30,469 nt of DNA, taken from assembly GCA_963590415.1 (NCBI GenBank), contig CAVAPB010000025.1:1-30469 (forward strand), given 5' to 3'. A program made the translations under genes and the position numbers. A model generated the notes under the pieces. That model made no database searches. It worked only from the letters and a program-made list of their open reading frames with translations, and had not been told where the DNA came from. Positions 1-8,038 of this stretch are shown in pieces. Each line of letters opens with the position of its first letter. The first letter of the stretch is position 1. The DNA comes from Fimenecus sp963590415 (GTDB lineage: Bacteria; Bacillota; Clostridia; Oscillospirales; Acutalibacteraceae).

Positions 1-2
1 AA

Positions 3-395
3 GCCACTGAAAAAGAAGCAATAATAAAGGCGAGAATCGGTCAAGGTGTTTTCAGGCAACGTCTAATGGATAAATATAACAGCAAATGCATCATAACCGG
101 AATCAATGAAACAAATCTATTGGTTGCAAGTCACATTAAGCCCTGGAGGAGTGCGAATAATTATGAAAGAATCAGTGGAGAAAATGGTTTGTTACTATCT
201 CCCCTTTATGATAAATTATTCGATTTAGGCTTTATAACTTTTAGTGACAATATGCAAATTCTAGTGTCGACTAGGTTGAGCGAAGAAAATGTGAAATTGA
301 TAAACATCGATTGCAACAAGGTGTTTATAGATAATCCGTCGACTGAATTATGTGAAAATATGAGATACCATCGCAAAAATATATTTTTACATTAA
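3..395 (+). CDS. HNH endonuclease, C-terminal part (5' end outside window)
   Basis: The reading frame is open from the first complete codon at position 3, so the gene begins to the left of the window. The visible protein begins ATEKEAIIKARIGQG and runs through a Cys-x(4)-type start of the HNH fold (KCIITG), ASHIKPW, and NGLLLSPLYDKLFDLGFITF. This is the pattern of the HNH_2-type nuclease domain found at the C-terminus of restriction and defence-associated proteins. Counting from the Met at 66, the first-motif His is H23 and the Asn is N40. The position that is His in some relatives (LHD) appears to be Tyr (LYD) here, so catalytic competence should not be assumed. An N-terminal specificity domain, usual in this family, would lie outside the window. 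Base composition is AT-rich like the AIPR gene downstream and unlike the rest of the window. The family call is firm; the biological role (restriction or defence) is inferred from family and neighbour. Confidence 0.8.
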   Translation, partial: ATEKEAIIKARIGQGVFRQRLMDKYNSKCIITGINETNLLVASHIKPWRSANNYERISGENGLLLSPLYDKLFDLGFITFSDNMQILVSTRLSEENVKLINIDCNKVFIDNPSTELCENMRYHRKNIFLH

Positions 396-595
396 AACCG
401 GTTTTTATGCTGCTGAAAATTAAGAAGCACTCGATGTTTTGTAATGCAAAGCAAATGAAAGATCCGGTTAGGCGCATTGATTATATAAAGCTCTTGTGGG
501 TCACTGATTTATTACTTAAAAGTCACGCAACTTGTGTATAGTCATTTGAACGCCCATTTTACACACTAGGTGTATAAATTCTTATTGCATATTGA
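396..595. other. AT-rich gene-free spacer upstream of the relic ORF
   Basis: No open frame with coding character and no clear promoter was found. A 12-base perfect palindrome (AAAACCGGTTTT, 394-405) overlaps the stop codon of the HNH gene. It is too short and too poorly T-tailed to call a terminator with confidence. The rest is unremarkable AT-rich sequence. Confidence 0.4.
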
Positions 596-854
596 GTCGA
601 TTATTTAAATATAAATGTAATTTTTGATTTTCGTAGCAGAAAAACAACGCCGTTTTATTATCCACAAGATTATTCAAAGTCTGTATTAAGGATGAAAATA
701 ATTCCTTTGCAGACATCTGAATTGAAAAAGATAGTTTCCAACAGAAAAAACATATAGGGAACTGTATCTTTTATTTGAAACGGCATTTAATTCAAAATTA
801 CCACCGCACGAGTGGTATAGTGCAAATATAATATTAAAATTTGTAATAAAATGA
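596..854 (+). pseudogene. Relic ORF with a single frameshift, ends overlapping the AIPR start region
   Basis: Frame 2 is open from the stop at 593-595 and reads protein-like sequence (VDYLNINVIFDFRSRKTT, YYPQDYSKSVLRMKIIPLQT, SELKKIVSNRK) up to a run of six A at 745-750, after which it hits a TAG. Removing one A moves the frame so that it continues KTYRELYLLFETAFNSKLPP, HEWYSANIILKFVIK and stops at TGA 852-854. The two halves join smoothly into about 85 residues. The stop overlaps the upstream ATG at 851 as ATGA, the arrangement of translationally coupled genes. No ATG, GTG or TTG start with a ribosome site is evident, so a 5' part is missing or decayed. I do not recognise the family. It could be the remnant of a partner gene of the AIPR protein, or a sequencing error in the A-run. 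Confidence 0.45.
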
Positions 855-871
855 AAAGGGGCTTTTTAAAA

Positions 872-2647
872 ATGAATGATTTTCGAACACAAATAAGAGA
901 AGATATTAAAGAATATCAACTTCGTTATCCCAACATTTCTAATATTGAAAAAGACGAATGGGCGTTCAATTATTGGATTCTAGATAAATTCTTTTATGAA
1001 GACGAAGAACTTATTGAGGATAAAATCATTGATTACAATGATATGGGTGTTGATGCATATGAAATATATGAAGACACAAAGGAGCTATACTTAATTCAAA
1101 ACAAGTATTATAATGATTCGTCGAAATTATCCGCAGAATATGTGAAAAACGACTTTTTGTTAAGGCCTATAACTGCACTTGAACATGGTACATATCGTAA
1201 ATCGGTGGAAGTTCAGGATTTCTTTAACAAATATAAAAATCACGATGATTTTACAGTATATTTACAAATTTATGTAACGAATAATAATCGCTGTGAGGAC
1301 GCTGAAGAATATGTAAAGAAATTTAATACAGGACATCCGAAATATCGAGCTTCTATATTTTATTTAGACGATATTAAGGAAAAGTATTATGGAGATACAA
1401 AACAGAATAAACAAAACATTGAAGTTCAAATTCATAGCGTAAATAAAGGAACAATATTGAATATAAATACAGATGATTACAAGTTGGAAAATGTTTTGGA
1501 TGCCAAATATGTATTTACTCCTGTTTCTTCAATATTCAGATTATATCGAGATTCAATTGAAAAAAACTATCCAATTTTTGATATGAATATAAGAGAATAC
1601 TTGGGAAACAAAGGCGTTAATAAAAAAATATACGAAACATTATTAGATTCCGAAGACAGGAAAAATTTCTTTTACTATAATAATGGTATCACAATGATTT
1701 GTGATAAAATGTCAAGTGTGGAAACGCGCTCATTTGGAAACAATATAAATGCCGTATTTAATGTGAAAAACCCGCAAATAGTTAATGGATGTCAAACAGT
1801 AAATTCTATTTATGAAGCGTTAAAAAATGTTGACCCTAGAGAATTGGAGCAAAATTATAAAGATACTTTTGTTATGTTGAAAATATTACAAATCAACAGA
1901 GAAAATGAGTATGAAGAAATACTATACAAGAATATTGTAACATATAACAACTCGCAAAATTCCATAGATGAAAAAACCTTTGTAGCCAATAATAGCACTT
2001 TCAACAGATTAAAAACTGAATTTGAAAGCAAAGGCTTTTTGTTGCTGATTAAGCAAAGTGATAAAAACTCATATAGTACGCAGTATAAAAACGCAACAAA
2101 GTTAAAAGAGAAAAGTCATGAAAAATTAGAAAAATTTGGATTAACTTCTCTAAATAAAGTTACAGATTTTTTTGTGCCTTTAGAGAAATTGCTGCAAGTC
2201 GTAATAGCATTTGCTTTGGGTGGGTATGATGCTTATACAAAAAAATCAAATCTTCTAAAAGATACCACAAAGCAATATCAAACTGCAATTGATTTTATTA
2301 AGGATGATAGTATAACAACAGATTCATTAATAGATTTATATTTGCTGTATAAAAAGGCTGATTTATGTAAAAGCAATAGTGAAGAGAATCGCTTTCCTAT
2401 ACCATATTATTTGATTGATGGTTTTGCGAAATATGAATGCAATGAAAGAATTTCAAATCAAATATCTAAACAGTTAAGCGACCATCAGAGTATTGAAAAT
2501 ATAATTAAGTTATATACAGCTGTTACAAAAGCCTATACAAGAGATATTAATGAAACTAATATAATTGATTATAATAAAATGATTAAACAACCAGTAAATT
2601 ATAAATCGTTAGGCAAGCAACGAGATATTTTAAAAGATGTGATATAG
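872..2647 (+). CDS. AIPR-family abortive phage infection protein with PD-(D/E)xK-like N-terminus
   Basis: A 591-residue protein of the AIPR family, associated with abortive infection phage resistance. The central signature is clear: FFYYNNGITMICDKM, then NPQIVNGCQTVNSIYEAL, then NIVTYNNSQNSI. The N-terminal ~90 residues hold a nuclease-like motif, NDMGVDAYEIYE followed by LYLIQNKYY. The Asp of GVDA and the Q-x-K fit the (D)...(D/E/Q)xK core of Mrr/restriction-like nucleases. An in-frame ATG exists at 851, but AAAAGGGG at 854-861 lies about 10 bases before the ATG at 872, so MNDFRTQ is the better start. The gene is strongly AT-rich with AAA/ATA-heavy codon use, unlike the chromosomal genes to the right, which suggests horizontal acquisition. 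An HNH nuclease gene lies upstream in the same direction. Relatives occur in multi-gene defence operons, often with methylase or helicase partners; none is visible here. Family call is strong; nuclease activity and phage defence are inferred. Confidence 0.85.
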   Translation: MNDFRTQIREDIKEYQLRYPNISNIEKDEWAFNYWILDKFFYEDEELIEDKIIDYNDMGVDAYEIYEDTKELYLIQNKYYNDSSKLSAEYVKNDFLLRPITALEHGTYRKSVEVQDFFNKYKNHDDFTVYLQIYVTNNNRCEDAEEYVKKFNTGHPKYRASIFYLDDIKEKYYGDTKQNKQNIEVQIHSVNKGTILNINTDDYKLENVLDAKYVFTPVSSIFRLYRDSIEKNYPIFDMNIREYLGNKGVNKKIYETLLDSEDRKNFFYYNNGITMICDKMSSVETRSFGNNINAVFNVKNPQIVNGCQTVNSIYEALKNVDPRELEQNYKDTFVMLKILQINRENEYEEILYKNIVTYNNSQNSIDEKTFVANNSTFNRLKTEFESKGFLLLIKQSDKNSYSTQYKNATKLKEKSHEKLEKFGLTSLNKVTDFFVPLEKLLQVVIAFALGGYDAYTKKSNLLKDTTKQYQTAIDFIKDDSITTDSLIDLYLLYKKADLCKSNSEENRFPIPYYLIDGFAKYECNERISNQISKQLSDHQSIENIIKLYTAVTKAYTRDINETNIIDYNKMIKQPVNYKSLGKQRDILKDVI

Positions 2648-2966
2648 ATTGAGTGCTATATAAATTCAAATCTAATTACAATTATTGTAATAGATTAACC
2701 CTTTAGGAACCGATAGCATCCAAGTGATAGCTATTTGATAGCAAAAGCAGAAATACCTCATAGAATTGAGATAATCTGTACCAAATTAAAGCACACCAAG
2801 TCAAAACTCCTAAGCAAAAACAGTTAAAGTCTGTTTTGTACTTAGGAATGGGAATAATCCGCAATACTTGAAAAAGCCAGTAAATAAAGGCTTTTCGCCA
2901 CTTTGAAGCCCTTTGTAACAACAAAATGGCAACATTTTGGCAACAATATAATATTCACAAAAGATT
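2648..2966. other. Gene-free tail of the AT-rich patch; possible end of an integrated element
   Basis: No gene is supported. An imperfect AT-rich palindrome at 2669-2696 (ATTACAAT/ATTGTAAT flanked by AATCT/AGATT) follows the AIPR stop and could be a weak terminator or protein-binding site. Three GATAGC hexamers occur at 2712, 2726 and 2737. At 2846-2857 the sequence GAATGGGAATAA matches what a guaA 3' end encodes (Glu-Trp-Glu-stop), a known integration target of genomic islands. At 2919-2944 there is a short tract of alternating TTTTG and GGCAAC motifs. A 73-codon minus-strand ORF here has no ribosome site and is not accepted. Confidence 0.4.
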
Positions 2967-3006
2967 AAGAGCTATCAGATTTTTTGAAAGTCTGATAGCT
3001 CTTTTG
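2967..3006. terminator. Rho-independent terminator, probably bidirectional
   Basis: A perfect 13-bp inverted repeat, AAGAGCTATCAGA (2967-2979) and TCTGATAGCTCTT (2991-3003), has an 11-base loop and TTTTG following on the + strand. It lies between the AIPR gene and the convergent GNAT gene. It therefore insulates the AT-rich patch from the chromosomal operon and can serve either strand, though the minus-strand T-tail is weaker. Confidence 0.75.
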
Positions 3007-3047
3007 TTCAAATAATGTCAAATAAAATGTGAAACGATAAATTGATA

Positions 3048-3620
3048 TTAATATCGGTCCGATTCGAGTATAGCATAATAGAATTTGTCTCCGATGCTTC
3101 CGTCTTTTTGATAGCAGTATCTTCTGAATGTTCCTTCAAGAGTCATACCTATCTTTTGCATAACCTTGCTTGAACCGATATTTCGTGTATCGCACCCGGA
3201 TGTAATTCTGTCATAATGCACTTCGTCAAACAAATAATTCACCACTGCACTTGCCGCTTCTGTCATTATTCCTTTATTCCAATACGGTTTATCAATTTGC
3301 CATCCGAGATGGCAGGTAAAACATTCGTCGTCTTGAGTAACTACAGCAATATTTCCGATAACAACGCCCTGAAATTCAATAGCCCAGTTATAGGTTGTCG
3401 CTTTACTGTAATTTTTTATCCAGATTTTCAGAACGGCTTTTGTTTCATTTATCGTTTTGTGCGGCTCATAAGAAAGATATTTTACCACATCGGGATTACT
3501 TGTCCACTTAAACATATCGACACTATCGCTTAATTGAAAACGCCTTAAAATTAACCTCTCGGTTTTTATTGTATTGGTTCCGATGTGATTTAACGGACGC
3601 AATAATTCTATATCGCTCAT
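3048..3620 (-). CDS. GNAT N-acetyltransferase, RimJ/RimL-like
   Basis: A 190-residue GCN5-related acetyltransferase that would transfer an acetyl group from acetyl-CoA to an amine, either a protein N-terminus or a small molecule. The opening IKTERLILRRFQLSDSVDMF is the typical start of RimJ/RimL/Ribosomal-protein-acetyltransferase-like domains. The acetyl-CoA loop lies at KPYWNKGIMTEA (residues 111-122), and the late motif NIGSSKVMQKIGM at 147-159 is the usual N..S..V..K.GM. Length matches the family. The ATG directly abuts the stop codon of the MATE exporter gene upstream (no spacer), so the two are co-transcribed and probably translationally coupled. The substrate cannot be read from sequence. 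Pairing with an exporter suggests drug or metabolite resistance, but that is inference. Confidence 0.88.
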   Translation of the reverse strand: MSDIELLRPLNHIGTNTIKTERLILRRFQLSDSVDMFKWTSNPDVVKYLSYEPHKTINETKAVLKIWIKNYSKATTYNWAIEFQGVVIGNIAVVTQDDECFTCHLGWQIDKPYWNKGIMTEAASAVVNYLFDEVHYDRITSGCDTRNIGSSKVMQKIGMTLEGTFRRYCYQKDGSIGDKFYYAILESDRY

Positions 3621-4988
3621 TTATTGTATGTCCCCCTGCTCTGCCGCTTGATTTTTTACTCCTGCCGTTTTTCTTGTGATTATCACATATGCGATAACGC
3701 AGATTATAACCGACAGCACCGAGCCGCAGGTTGCCGCAAGTCCCATCGGGAAAAGGGTTTGCGTAAACATTTTTGACATAAGGTAAGCCAGCGGTATGCG
3801 CACGAACACAATGGAAATACTGTTGTGCAAAAACGAAATACCCGAGCGCTCCATAGCGCAAAAATATCCGCTGAAGCAAAAGTGAATACCCGCAAAAACG
3901 CAGTCGAAAACATAGCTTCTGAGATATTGTGCGCCGTGGGCTATAACCTCGGGGTCTTTCTCGAATATTCCGACAATGTTAAGCGCAAAGAACTGCGTTA
4001 TCACGGCAATTACAAGCCCGAAGCCCGTTGCAAGCATAATTGCGTATTTCAGCGTTTTCTTTGCCCTGCCGTACTCCTTGGCACCGATATTCTGCGCCGC
4101 AAGTGCGGAAACGGACGAGAGCATCGACGACGGAATTATAAACATCATACCGATGATTTTTTCAACTATCCCGACTGCCGCAGCATCGGTAAGTCCCCTG
4201 CCGTTTGCGATTATCGTGATTATCAAAAATGAAATCTGAATAAATCCGTCCTGTGCCGCAACGGGAACGCCGATTTTGAAAAGTGAACCGACGGTTTTTT
4301 TATCGGGCTTGAAGTCGCTCTTTTGAAGCTTTATACCGATATTCAGCTTTTTCATTGCGACAAGCGATACAATAACGCTGACCGTCTGTGAAAGTGTTGT
4401 TCCGAGAGCCGCTCCCGCAGCACCCATTTTGAAATAACCGATAAACAGATAGTCGAGCGCAATATTGAAAACGCAGGCAACGGCGATAAAATACATCGGA
4501 TTTTTGCTGTCGCCGAGGCCTCTGAAAATCGAGCTTATTATATTGTATGCCGTGATAAACGGAATACCGATAAAGCAAATTGCAAGGTAAGCACGGGTCT
4601 CCTCAACCGCTTCGGCTGGAGTTGACATAACGGAAACTATCGGCTTTACAAGGCAAAGCAAAATTACGGTCAGCACCGCCGAACCTGCCAGGAACACCGT
4701 AACCGTATTTCCGACGGCTTTTCCCGCCTTTTCGTTCTGCTTTTCTCCGATTGCACGGCCTACCGTAACCGTGGTGCCCATTGCAAGACCGACAATCATA
4801 ACCGTGAGCATATGCATAACCTGCGAGCCTATCGAAACCGCCGTTATACTCTGCGTACCGTTGAACCGTCCTACAATAAAAAGGTCCGCCATTCCGTAAA
4901 GCGTCTGCAAAAAATACGACAGCATATACGGCAGCGAGAAATATATGATATTCTTAAACACGCTTCCCGTGGTAAGATCTTTCTTCAT
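3621..4988 (-). CDS. MATE family efflux transporter
   Basis: A 455-residue integral membrane protein of the multidrug and toxin extrusion family, using cation gradients to export organic compounds. It opens with NIIYFSLPYMLSYFLQTLYG, followed by MADLFIVGRFNGTQSITAVS, the typical MATE N-terminal lobe. A second lobe repeats the pattern after about residue 230 (SLFKIGVPVAAQDGFIQISF), giving about twelve membrane segments. Length is normal. The ATG follows an AAAGGA ribosome site with 8-base spacing and a good promoter (TTGACT-16-TATAAT). It is the first gene of a two-gene operon with the GNAT gene. Substrate not predictable. Confidence 0.93.
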   Translation of the reverse strand: MKKDLTTGSVFKNIIYFSLPYMLSYFLQTLYGMADLFIVGRFNGTQSITAVSIGSQVMHMLTVMIVGLAMGTTVTVGRAIGEKQNEKAGKAVGNTVTVFLAGSAVLTVILLCLVKPIVSVMSTPAEAVEETRAYLAICFIGIPFITAYNIISSIFRGLGDSKNPMYFIAVACVFNIALDYLFIGYFKMGAAGAALGTTLSQTVSVIVSLVAMKKLNIGIKLQKSDFKPDKKTVGSLFKIGVPVAAQDGFIQISFLIITIIANGRGLTDAAAVGIVEKIIGMMFIIPSSMLSSVSALAAQNIGAKEYGRAKKTLKYAIMLATGFGLVIAVITQFFALNIVGIFEKDPEVIAHGAQYLRSYVFDCVFAGIHFCFSGYFCAMERSGISFLHNSISIVFVRIPLAYLMSKMFTQTLFPMGLAATCGSVLSVIICVIAYVIITRKTAGVKNQAAEQGDIQ

Positions 4989-5020
4989 TCGTTCTTTCCT
5001 TTCAAAAAAGTATTGATACT

Positions 5021-5048
5021 ATTATACTCGCAATAATTTTACAGTCAA
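5021..5048 (-). promoter_or_regulatory. Sigma-A promoter of the MATE-GNAT operon
   Basis: On the minus strand, TTGACT (5048-5043), a 16-base spacer and TATAAT (5026-5021) lie about 35 bases before the MATE start codon. Five of six bases match at -35 and six of six at -10. Confidence 0.75.
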
Positions 5049-5059
5049 CAAAATCGGAC

Positions 5060-5100
5060 AAAAAAACCCTGCAAACGCCGTTTTAAGCGTCCGCAGGGTT
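5060..5100 (-). terminator. Rho-independent terminator of the rmuC operon
   Basis: On the minus strand the stem AACCCTGC/GCAGGGTT (5093-5100 with 5065-5072) continues inward as GCGT/ACGC after a 2x2 mismatch, and is followed by a run of T (5060-5066 read as A on +). It sits 15 bases after the RmuC stop codon and separates that operon from the MATE promoter. Confidence 0.85.
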
Positions 5101-5114
5101 ATTGTATGATTATT

Positions 5115-6452
5115 TTATTCCTCTTCGTCGATAACCGTAGCCGAGTCAATTCCGAGCACCGTATCTGACTCTCCGCTCTCAAGGCTTTCAACCTTTCTGA
5201 GCTTTTTATTGATTTGAACATTTCTGAACTGTGCGTTTTCAATGCTCTTGCCTGCTGCGTCGATTTTTTTCTTTGCCGTCTCGAGAAGTCCGTCGAATTT
5301 TTCATACTGTCCTCTGACAGCCGAAAGAAGCTGACGCACCTCATTTGCCTTTTCATTTATCGCAACTGTCTTAAAGCCCATTGAAAGCGAGTTGAGTAAA
5401 GCTGTAATTGTGCTCGGTCCCGCAATCATTATGTTGTATTCGTTCTGTATACGCTCGGGAAGTCCTGTCCTTGACGAAGCTATCTCGGCATACAAGCCCT
5501 CGGTTGCAAGATAAAGAATTGCAAACGGAGTTGTGTCGGGAATATGGATATACTTTGAGACATCCTTTGCCTCTTTAAGCACTCTCGATTCAAGCGCCTT
5601 TCTCGCCTCCTTGAGCATTTCGGAGTCCGCAGTGTCGGCTGCGTCGCAAAGCCTTATGTAGTCCTCCATCGGGAACTTTGAGTCAACGGGCAAAAGCACA
5701 TCCTTTTCGTTCTTGTCGGAGGCGGGTATGCGAATGGCAAACTCTACCCTCTCCTGCGAGCCCGGAACGGTTGCGACATTCTTTTCGTACATATTGGGTA
5801 TCGTCTGATCAAGTATTCCCTCAAGCTGAACCTCAGCCCAGGTACCCCTCGCCTTGACATTCGTCAGCACGCGGTTGAGAGCCGTAACATTCTGTGTAAC
5901 GCCCGTTGAGAGCTTTTGCATTTCGCCGAGTGATTTATAGAGGTTTTCAAGCTGTTCCGATACCGTTTTGAACGAGCTGTCAAGTCTTTTTGTAAGCGTT
6001 GAGGTAAGCTTTTCGTCAACAGTCGCCCTCATCTCTTCAAGCTTCTTTTCATTTGAAAGCTGTAGCTTGTTTATGGACTCTTCAAGCGTTTTGTTGAGCT
6101 TTTCGCTCTGCGCGGCATTTTTCTCGTTTATCGAACCGAGTATCTCAAGCGTTTTCTCACGGTGTTCATAATTACCCTTGTTCATACTCTCGATTTTCTG
6201 CGACATATTGTCAAGGCTCTTCTGCATATCGGAACGGATTTCCTTGTTGGCGTTCTGATTTTCAATCCTTATGTTGCTGAATTCCTTGCTGAAGGTGTCT
6301 GAAAGATAATCAAGCTTCTGCTCGGCGCGCTGTGAGCCGTCGTTTTCCCCGAGGGAGCTTACCTTTTTTGAAAGAGCCGAGAGCATTACGGCAAGAACGA
6401 TAATTCCCACCGTGCAAACCGCCGCTGTGATATATAAAAGAATGTTCTGCAT
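5115..6452 (-). CDS. rmuC: DNA recombination protein RmuC
   Basis: A 445-residue RmuC homologue. RmuC proteins limit recombination at inverted repeats and are thought to have a nuclease-like core. The layout is standard: an N-terminal membrane anchor (about residues 4-25, ILLYITAAVCTVGIIVLAVM), a long coiled coil (about 35-185) rich in Glu, Lys and Gln, then the conserved RmuC domain from about residue 190 (TNVKARGTWAEVQLEGILDQ; VLLPVDSKFPMEDYIRLCDA; YATEGLYAEIASS-like stretch; SMGFKTVAINEKANEVRQLL). The C-terminus is acidic (VIDEEE). It is the last gene of the YhhN-MscS-RmuC operon, 11 bases after the MscS-family gene, and is followed by a strong terminator. Confidence 0.95.
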   Translation of the reverse strand: MQNILLYITAAVCTVGIIVLAVMLSALSKKVSSLGENDGSQRAEQKLDYLSDTFSKEFSNIRIENQNANKEIRSDMQKSLDNMSQKIESMNKGNYEHREKTLEILGSINEKNAAQSEKLNKTLEESINKLQLSNEKKLEEMRATVDEKLTSTLTKRLDSSFKTVSEQLENLYKSLGEMQKLSTGVTQNVTALNRVLTNVKARGTWAEVQLEGILDQTIPNMYEKNVATVPGSQERVEFAIRIPASDKNEKDVLLPVDSKFPMEDYIRLCDAADTADSEMLKEARKALESRVLKEAKDVSKYIHIPDTTPFAILYLATEGLYAEIASSRTGLPERIQNEYNIMIAGPSTITALLNSLSMGFKTVAINEKANEVRQLLSAVRGQYEKFDGLLETAKKKIDAAGKSIENAQFRNVQINKKLRKVESLESGESDTVLGIDSATVIDEEE

Positions 6453-6463
6453 AAAATTCTCCG

Positions 6464-7285
6464 TTATCTGTCTTTTTTGTCCTCAATCATATGCACATTT
6501 ATATGATTGTAAGTCATTTCAATTCCGTATTCGTCAAATTCCGCCTTTATGTTTTCATTGAGTTTGAAATAGGCGTCCCAATATTTTCCGGTATCCGTCC
6601 ACGCCCTGAGAACATAGCGTATGCTGCTGTCATCATATGACAACACTGCAGCAAACGGCTCCTCAGGAACTTTGTCAAACATCCCCGTGATTTCGACAGC
6701 CTTCAGCAAGGCTTCACGGACCGTCGCTATGGGAGCGTCATAGGATGCGCATATTTCCATATCTATACGGCGCTTTTTTTCGGCAGTATAATTTATAATT
6801 TTCGTTGCTATGATTTTGCCGTTCGGCACATAGACTATTTTATTGTCAATTGTCAATATCTTTGTGTGTATAAGACTTATTATGCCGACCGTGCCCGACA
6901 CATCGTCTATTTCCACGAAATCGCCTATCTTAAACGGCTTAGTGATAAGAAGCATAATACCGCTTGCAAGGTTTGAAAGCGAGTCCTGAACGGCAAGAGA
7001 AGCCGCAAGACCGACTACCGAAAACGCCGCAACAAATGAGGTGGTGGAAACGCCGAGTGCGTCAACGGTAATTATTGCGGTAATGAACCAAAGAATTACC
7101 TTTACACCTGCTTTAAGGTATCTTTTAAGCGGAAAATCAAGCGATGTTTTTTCAATAAATTTTGATATGAACGAAAAAACTATTTTGACAACCGCATAGC
7201 AAATCACAAAGGTAATTATCGCGGCAAGTATTTTGCCGACCGTAAAATCACCTATTGCATAGTCGAGAATTTCACGAAATTTCAT
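6464..7285 (-). CDS. Small-conductance mechanosensitive channel, MscS family
   Basis: A 273-residue protein with the compact three-helix plan of MscS. TM1 is about residues 16-42, TM2 58-78, and the pore-lining TM3 83-112 carries the Gly/Ala/Ser-rich pattern GLAASLAVQDSLSNLASG. This is followed by the beta domain (FKIGDFVEIDDVSGTVGIIS, VYVPNGKIIATKIINYT) and a C-terminal alpha-beta domain. Such channels release osmolytes on hypo-osmotic shock. Length is typical of Gram-positive MscS. It is the middle gene of a three-gene operon with 12 bases to the gene before and 11 to the gene after. Confidence 0.93.
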   Translation of the reverse strand: MKFREILDYAIGDFTVGKILAAIITFVICYAVVKIVFSFISKFIEKTSLDFPLKRYLKAGVKVILWFITAIITVDALGVSTTSFVAAFSVVGLAASLAVQDSLSNLASGIMLLITKPFKIGDFVEIDDVSGTVGIISLIHTKILTIDNKIVYVPNGKIIATKIINYTAEKKRRIDMEICASYDAPIATVREALLKAVEITGMFDKVPEEPFAAVLSYDDSSIRYVLRAWTDTGKYWDAYFKLNENIKAEFDEYGIEMTYNHINVHMIEDKKDR

Positions 7286-7297
7286 TGCAAAGCCTCT

Positions 7298-8008
7298 TTA
7301 TTTAATAAACAGTATCGTAGCCGCCATACAAAACTGTGCGGCATAGTAAAGCGTATGGTTGAGAATAATATTTCCCTTTGTGTTTCTGTTTTCGGCAAAA
7401 TACATTCCCGAAAGGACCAAATCCGAAAGCAGGAAGAAAATTGCGCCTATCGACATTACAATCCACGCCGCAGACCTGAAATGCGTAACATAAGCCGTCA
7501 TAATCGATGATGTCATCGTAAGCGCAAGCGTACAGGAATACAGGAAAACTATCAGTTTAAAATTGCCGTATTTCATTTTCATCGGCTTTTCCATAAGCAA
7601 TGCTATCAAGCCGATTACAACCGCAAGCACAAGCGACATTACGATTGAAAACGAATTCCACGGAGCACTCCTGAAAATGGCGGTTATAAAGCACAGATGA
7701 CCGAGCAAGAACGAAATAAAGCCCGCATAGAGATACGAATCCTTATCCTGAAGATATATCCACTTCAGGTCAAGCCATATATCGCCCAACATTCCGAGGA
7801 TAAGTCCCGCCAAAATAAGCGAACCGAATTCCAGAAAAACTCTGTTTCTGTTTGTTGCGGCAATGGCGGTTGCAATAAAGCAGCAGCTTGCCACAGCCTT
7901 GGAGTATAAAGCTGCAATTCCACCCTTTTTAACACGCAGTACAAGGAACACCGAAGTTGCCGCCACACCTATTGCCAACAACGCAAAATAGAATAACGAT
8001 GAATACAT
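7298..8008 (-). CDS. YhhN-family membrane protein (lysoplasmalogenase-like)
   Basis: A 236-residue protein that is nearly all membrane helices (about eight). Two motifs place it in the YhhN/TMEM86 family: the acidic helix GMLGDIWLDLKW followed by FISFLLGHLCFITAIF, and later IGAIFFLLSDLVLSGMYF. Eukaryotic members hydrolyse the vinyl-ether bond of lysoplasmalogen, and the conserved Asp residues are candidates for catalysis. Plasmalogens are common in anaerobic Clostridia, so a role in ether-lipid turnover is plausible but not shown. The gene has its own promoter (TTGTAA-17-TATAAT) and a strong ribosome site (AAGGGGGAGG, 8 bases before ATG). It heads the operon with the MscS and RmuC genes and is transcribed divergently from the lipoprotein gene at 8154. 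Confidence 0.78.
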   Translation of the reverse strand: MYSSLFYFALLAIGVAATSVFLVLRVKKGGIAALYSKAVASCCFIATAIAATNRNRVFLEFGSLILAGLILGMLGDIWLDLKWIYLQDKDSYLYAGFISFLLGHLCFITAIFRSAPWNSFSIVMSLVLAVVIGLIALLMEKPMKMKYGNFKLIVFLYSCTLALTMTSSIMTAYVTHFRSAAWIVMSIGAIFFLLSDLVLSGMYFAENRNTKGNIILNHTLYYAAQFCMAATILFIK

Positions 8009-8038
8009 AATCTGTGCCTCCCCCTTGATGATATTTTC

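Noticed and set aside
851..871. Upstream ATG of the AIPR gene at 851
   Set aside because: It is not preceded by a ribosome site, whereas AAAAGGGG lies just before the ATG at 872.
2703..2924. 73-codon minus-strand ORF (LLQRASKWRKAFIYWLFQ...) in the AIPR tail
   Set aside because: No ribosome site, no family match recognised, unusual composition with many Trp, Leu and Phe, and it lies in a repeat-like island tail.
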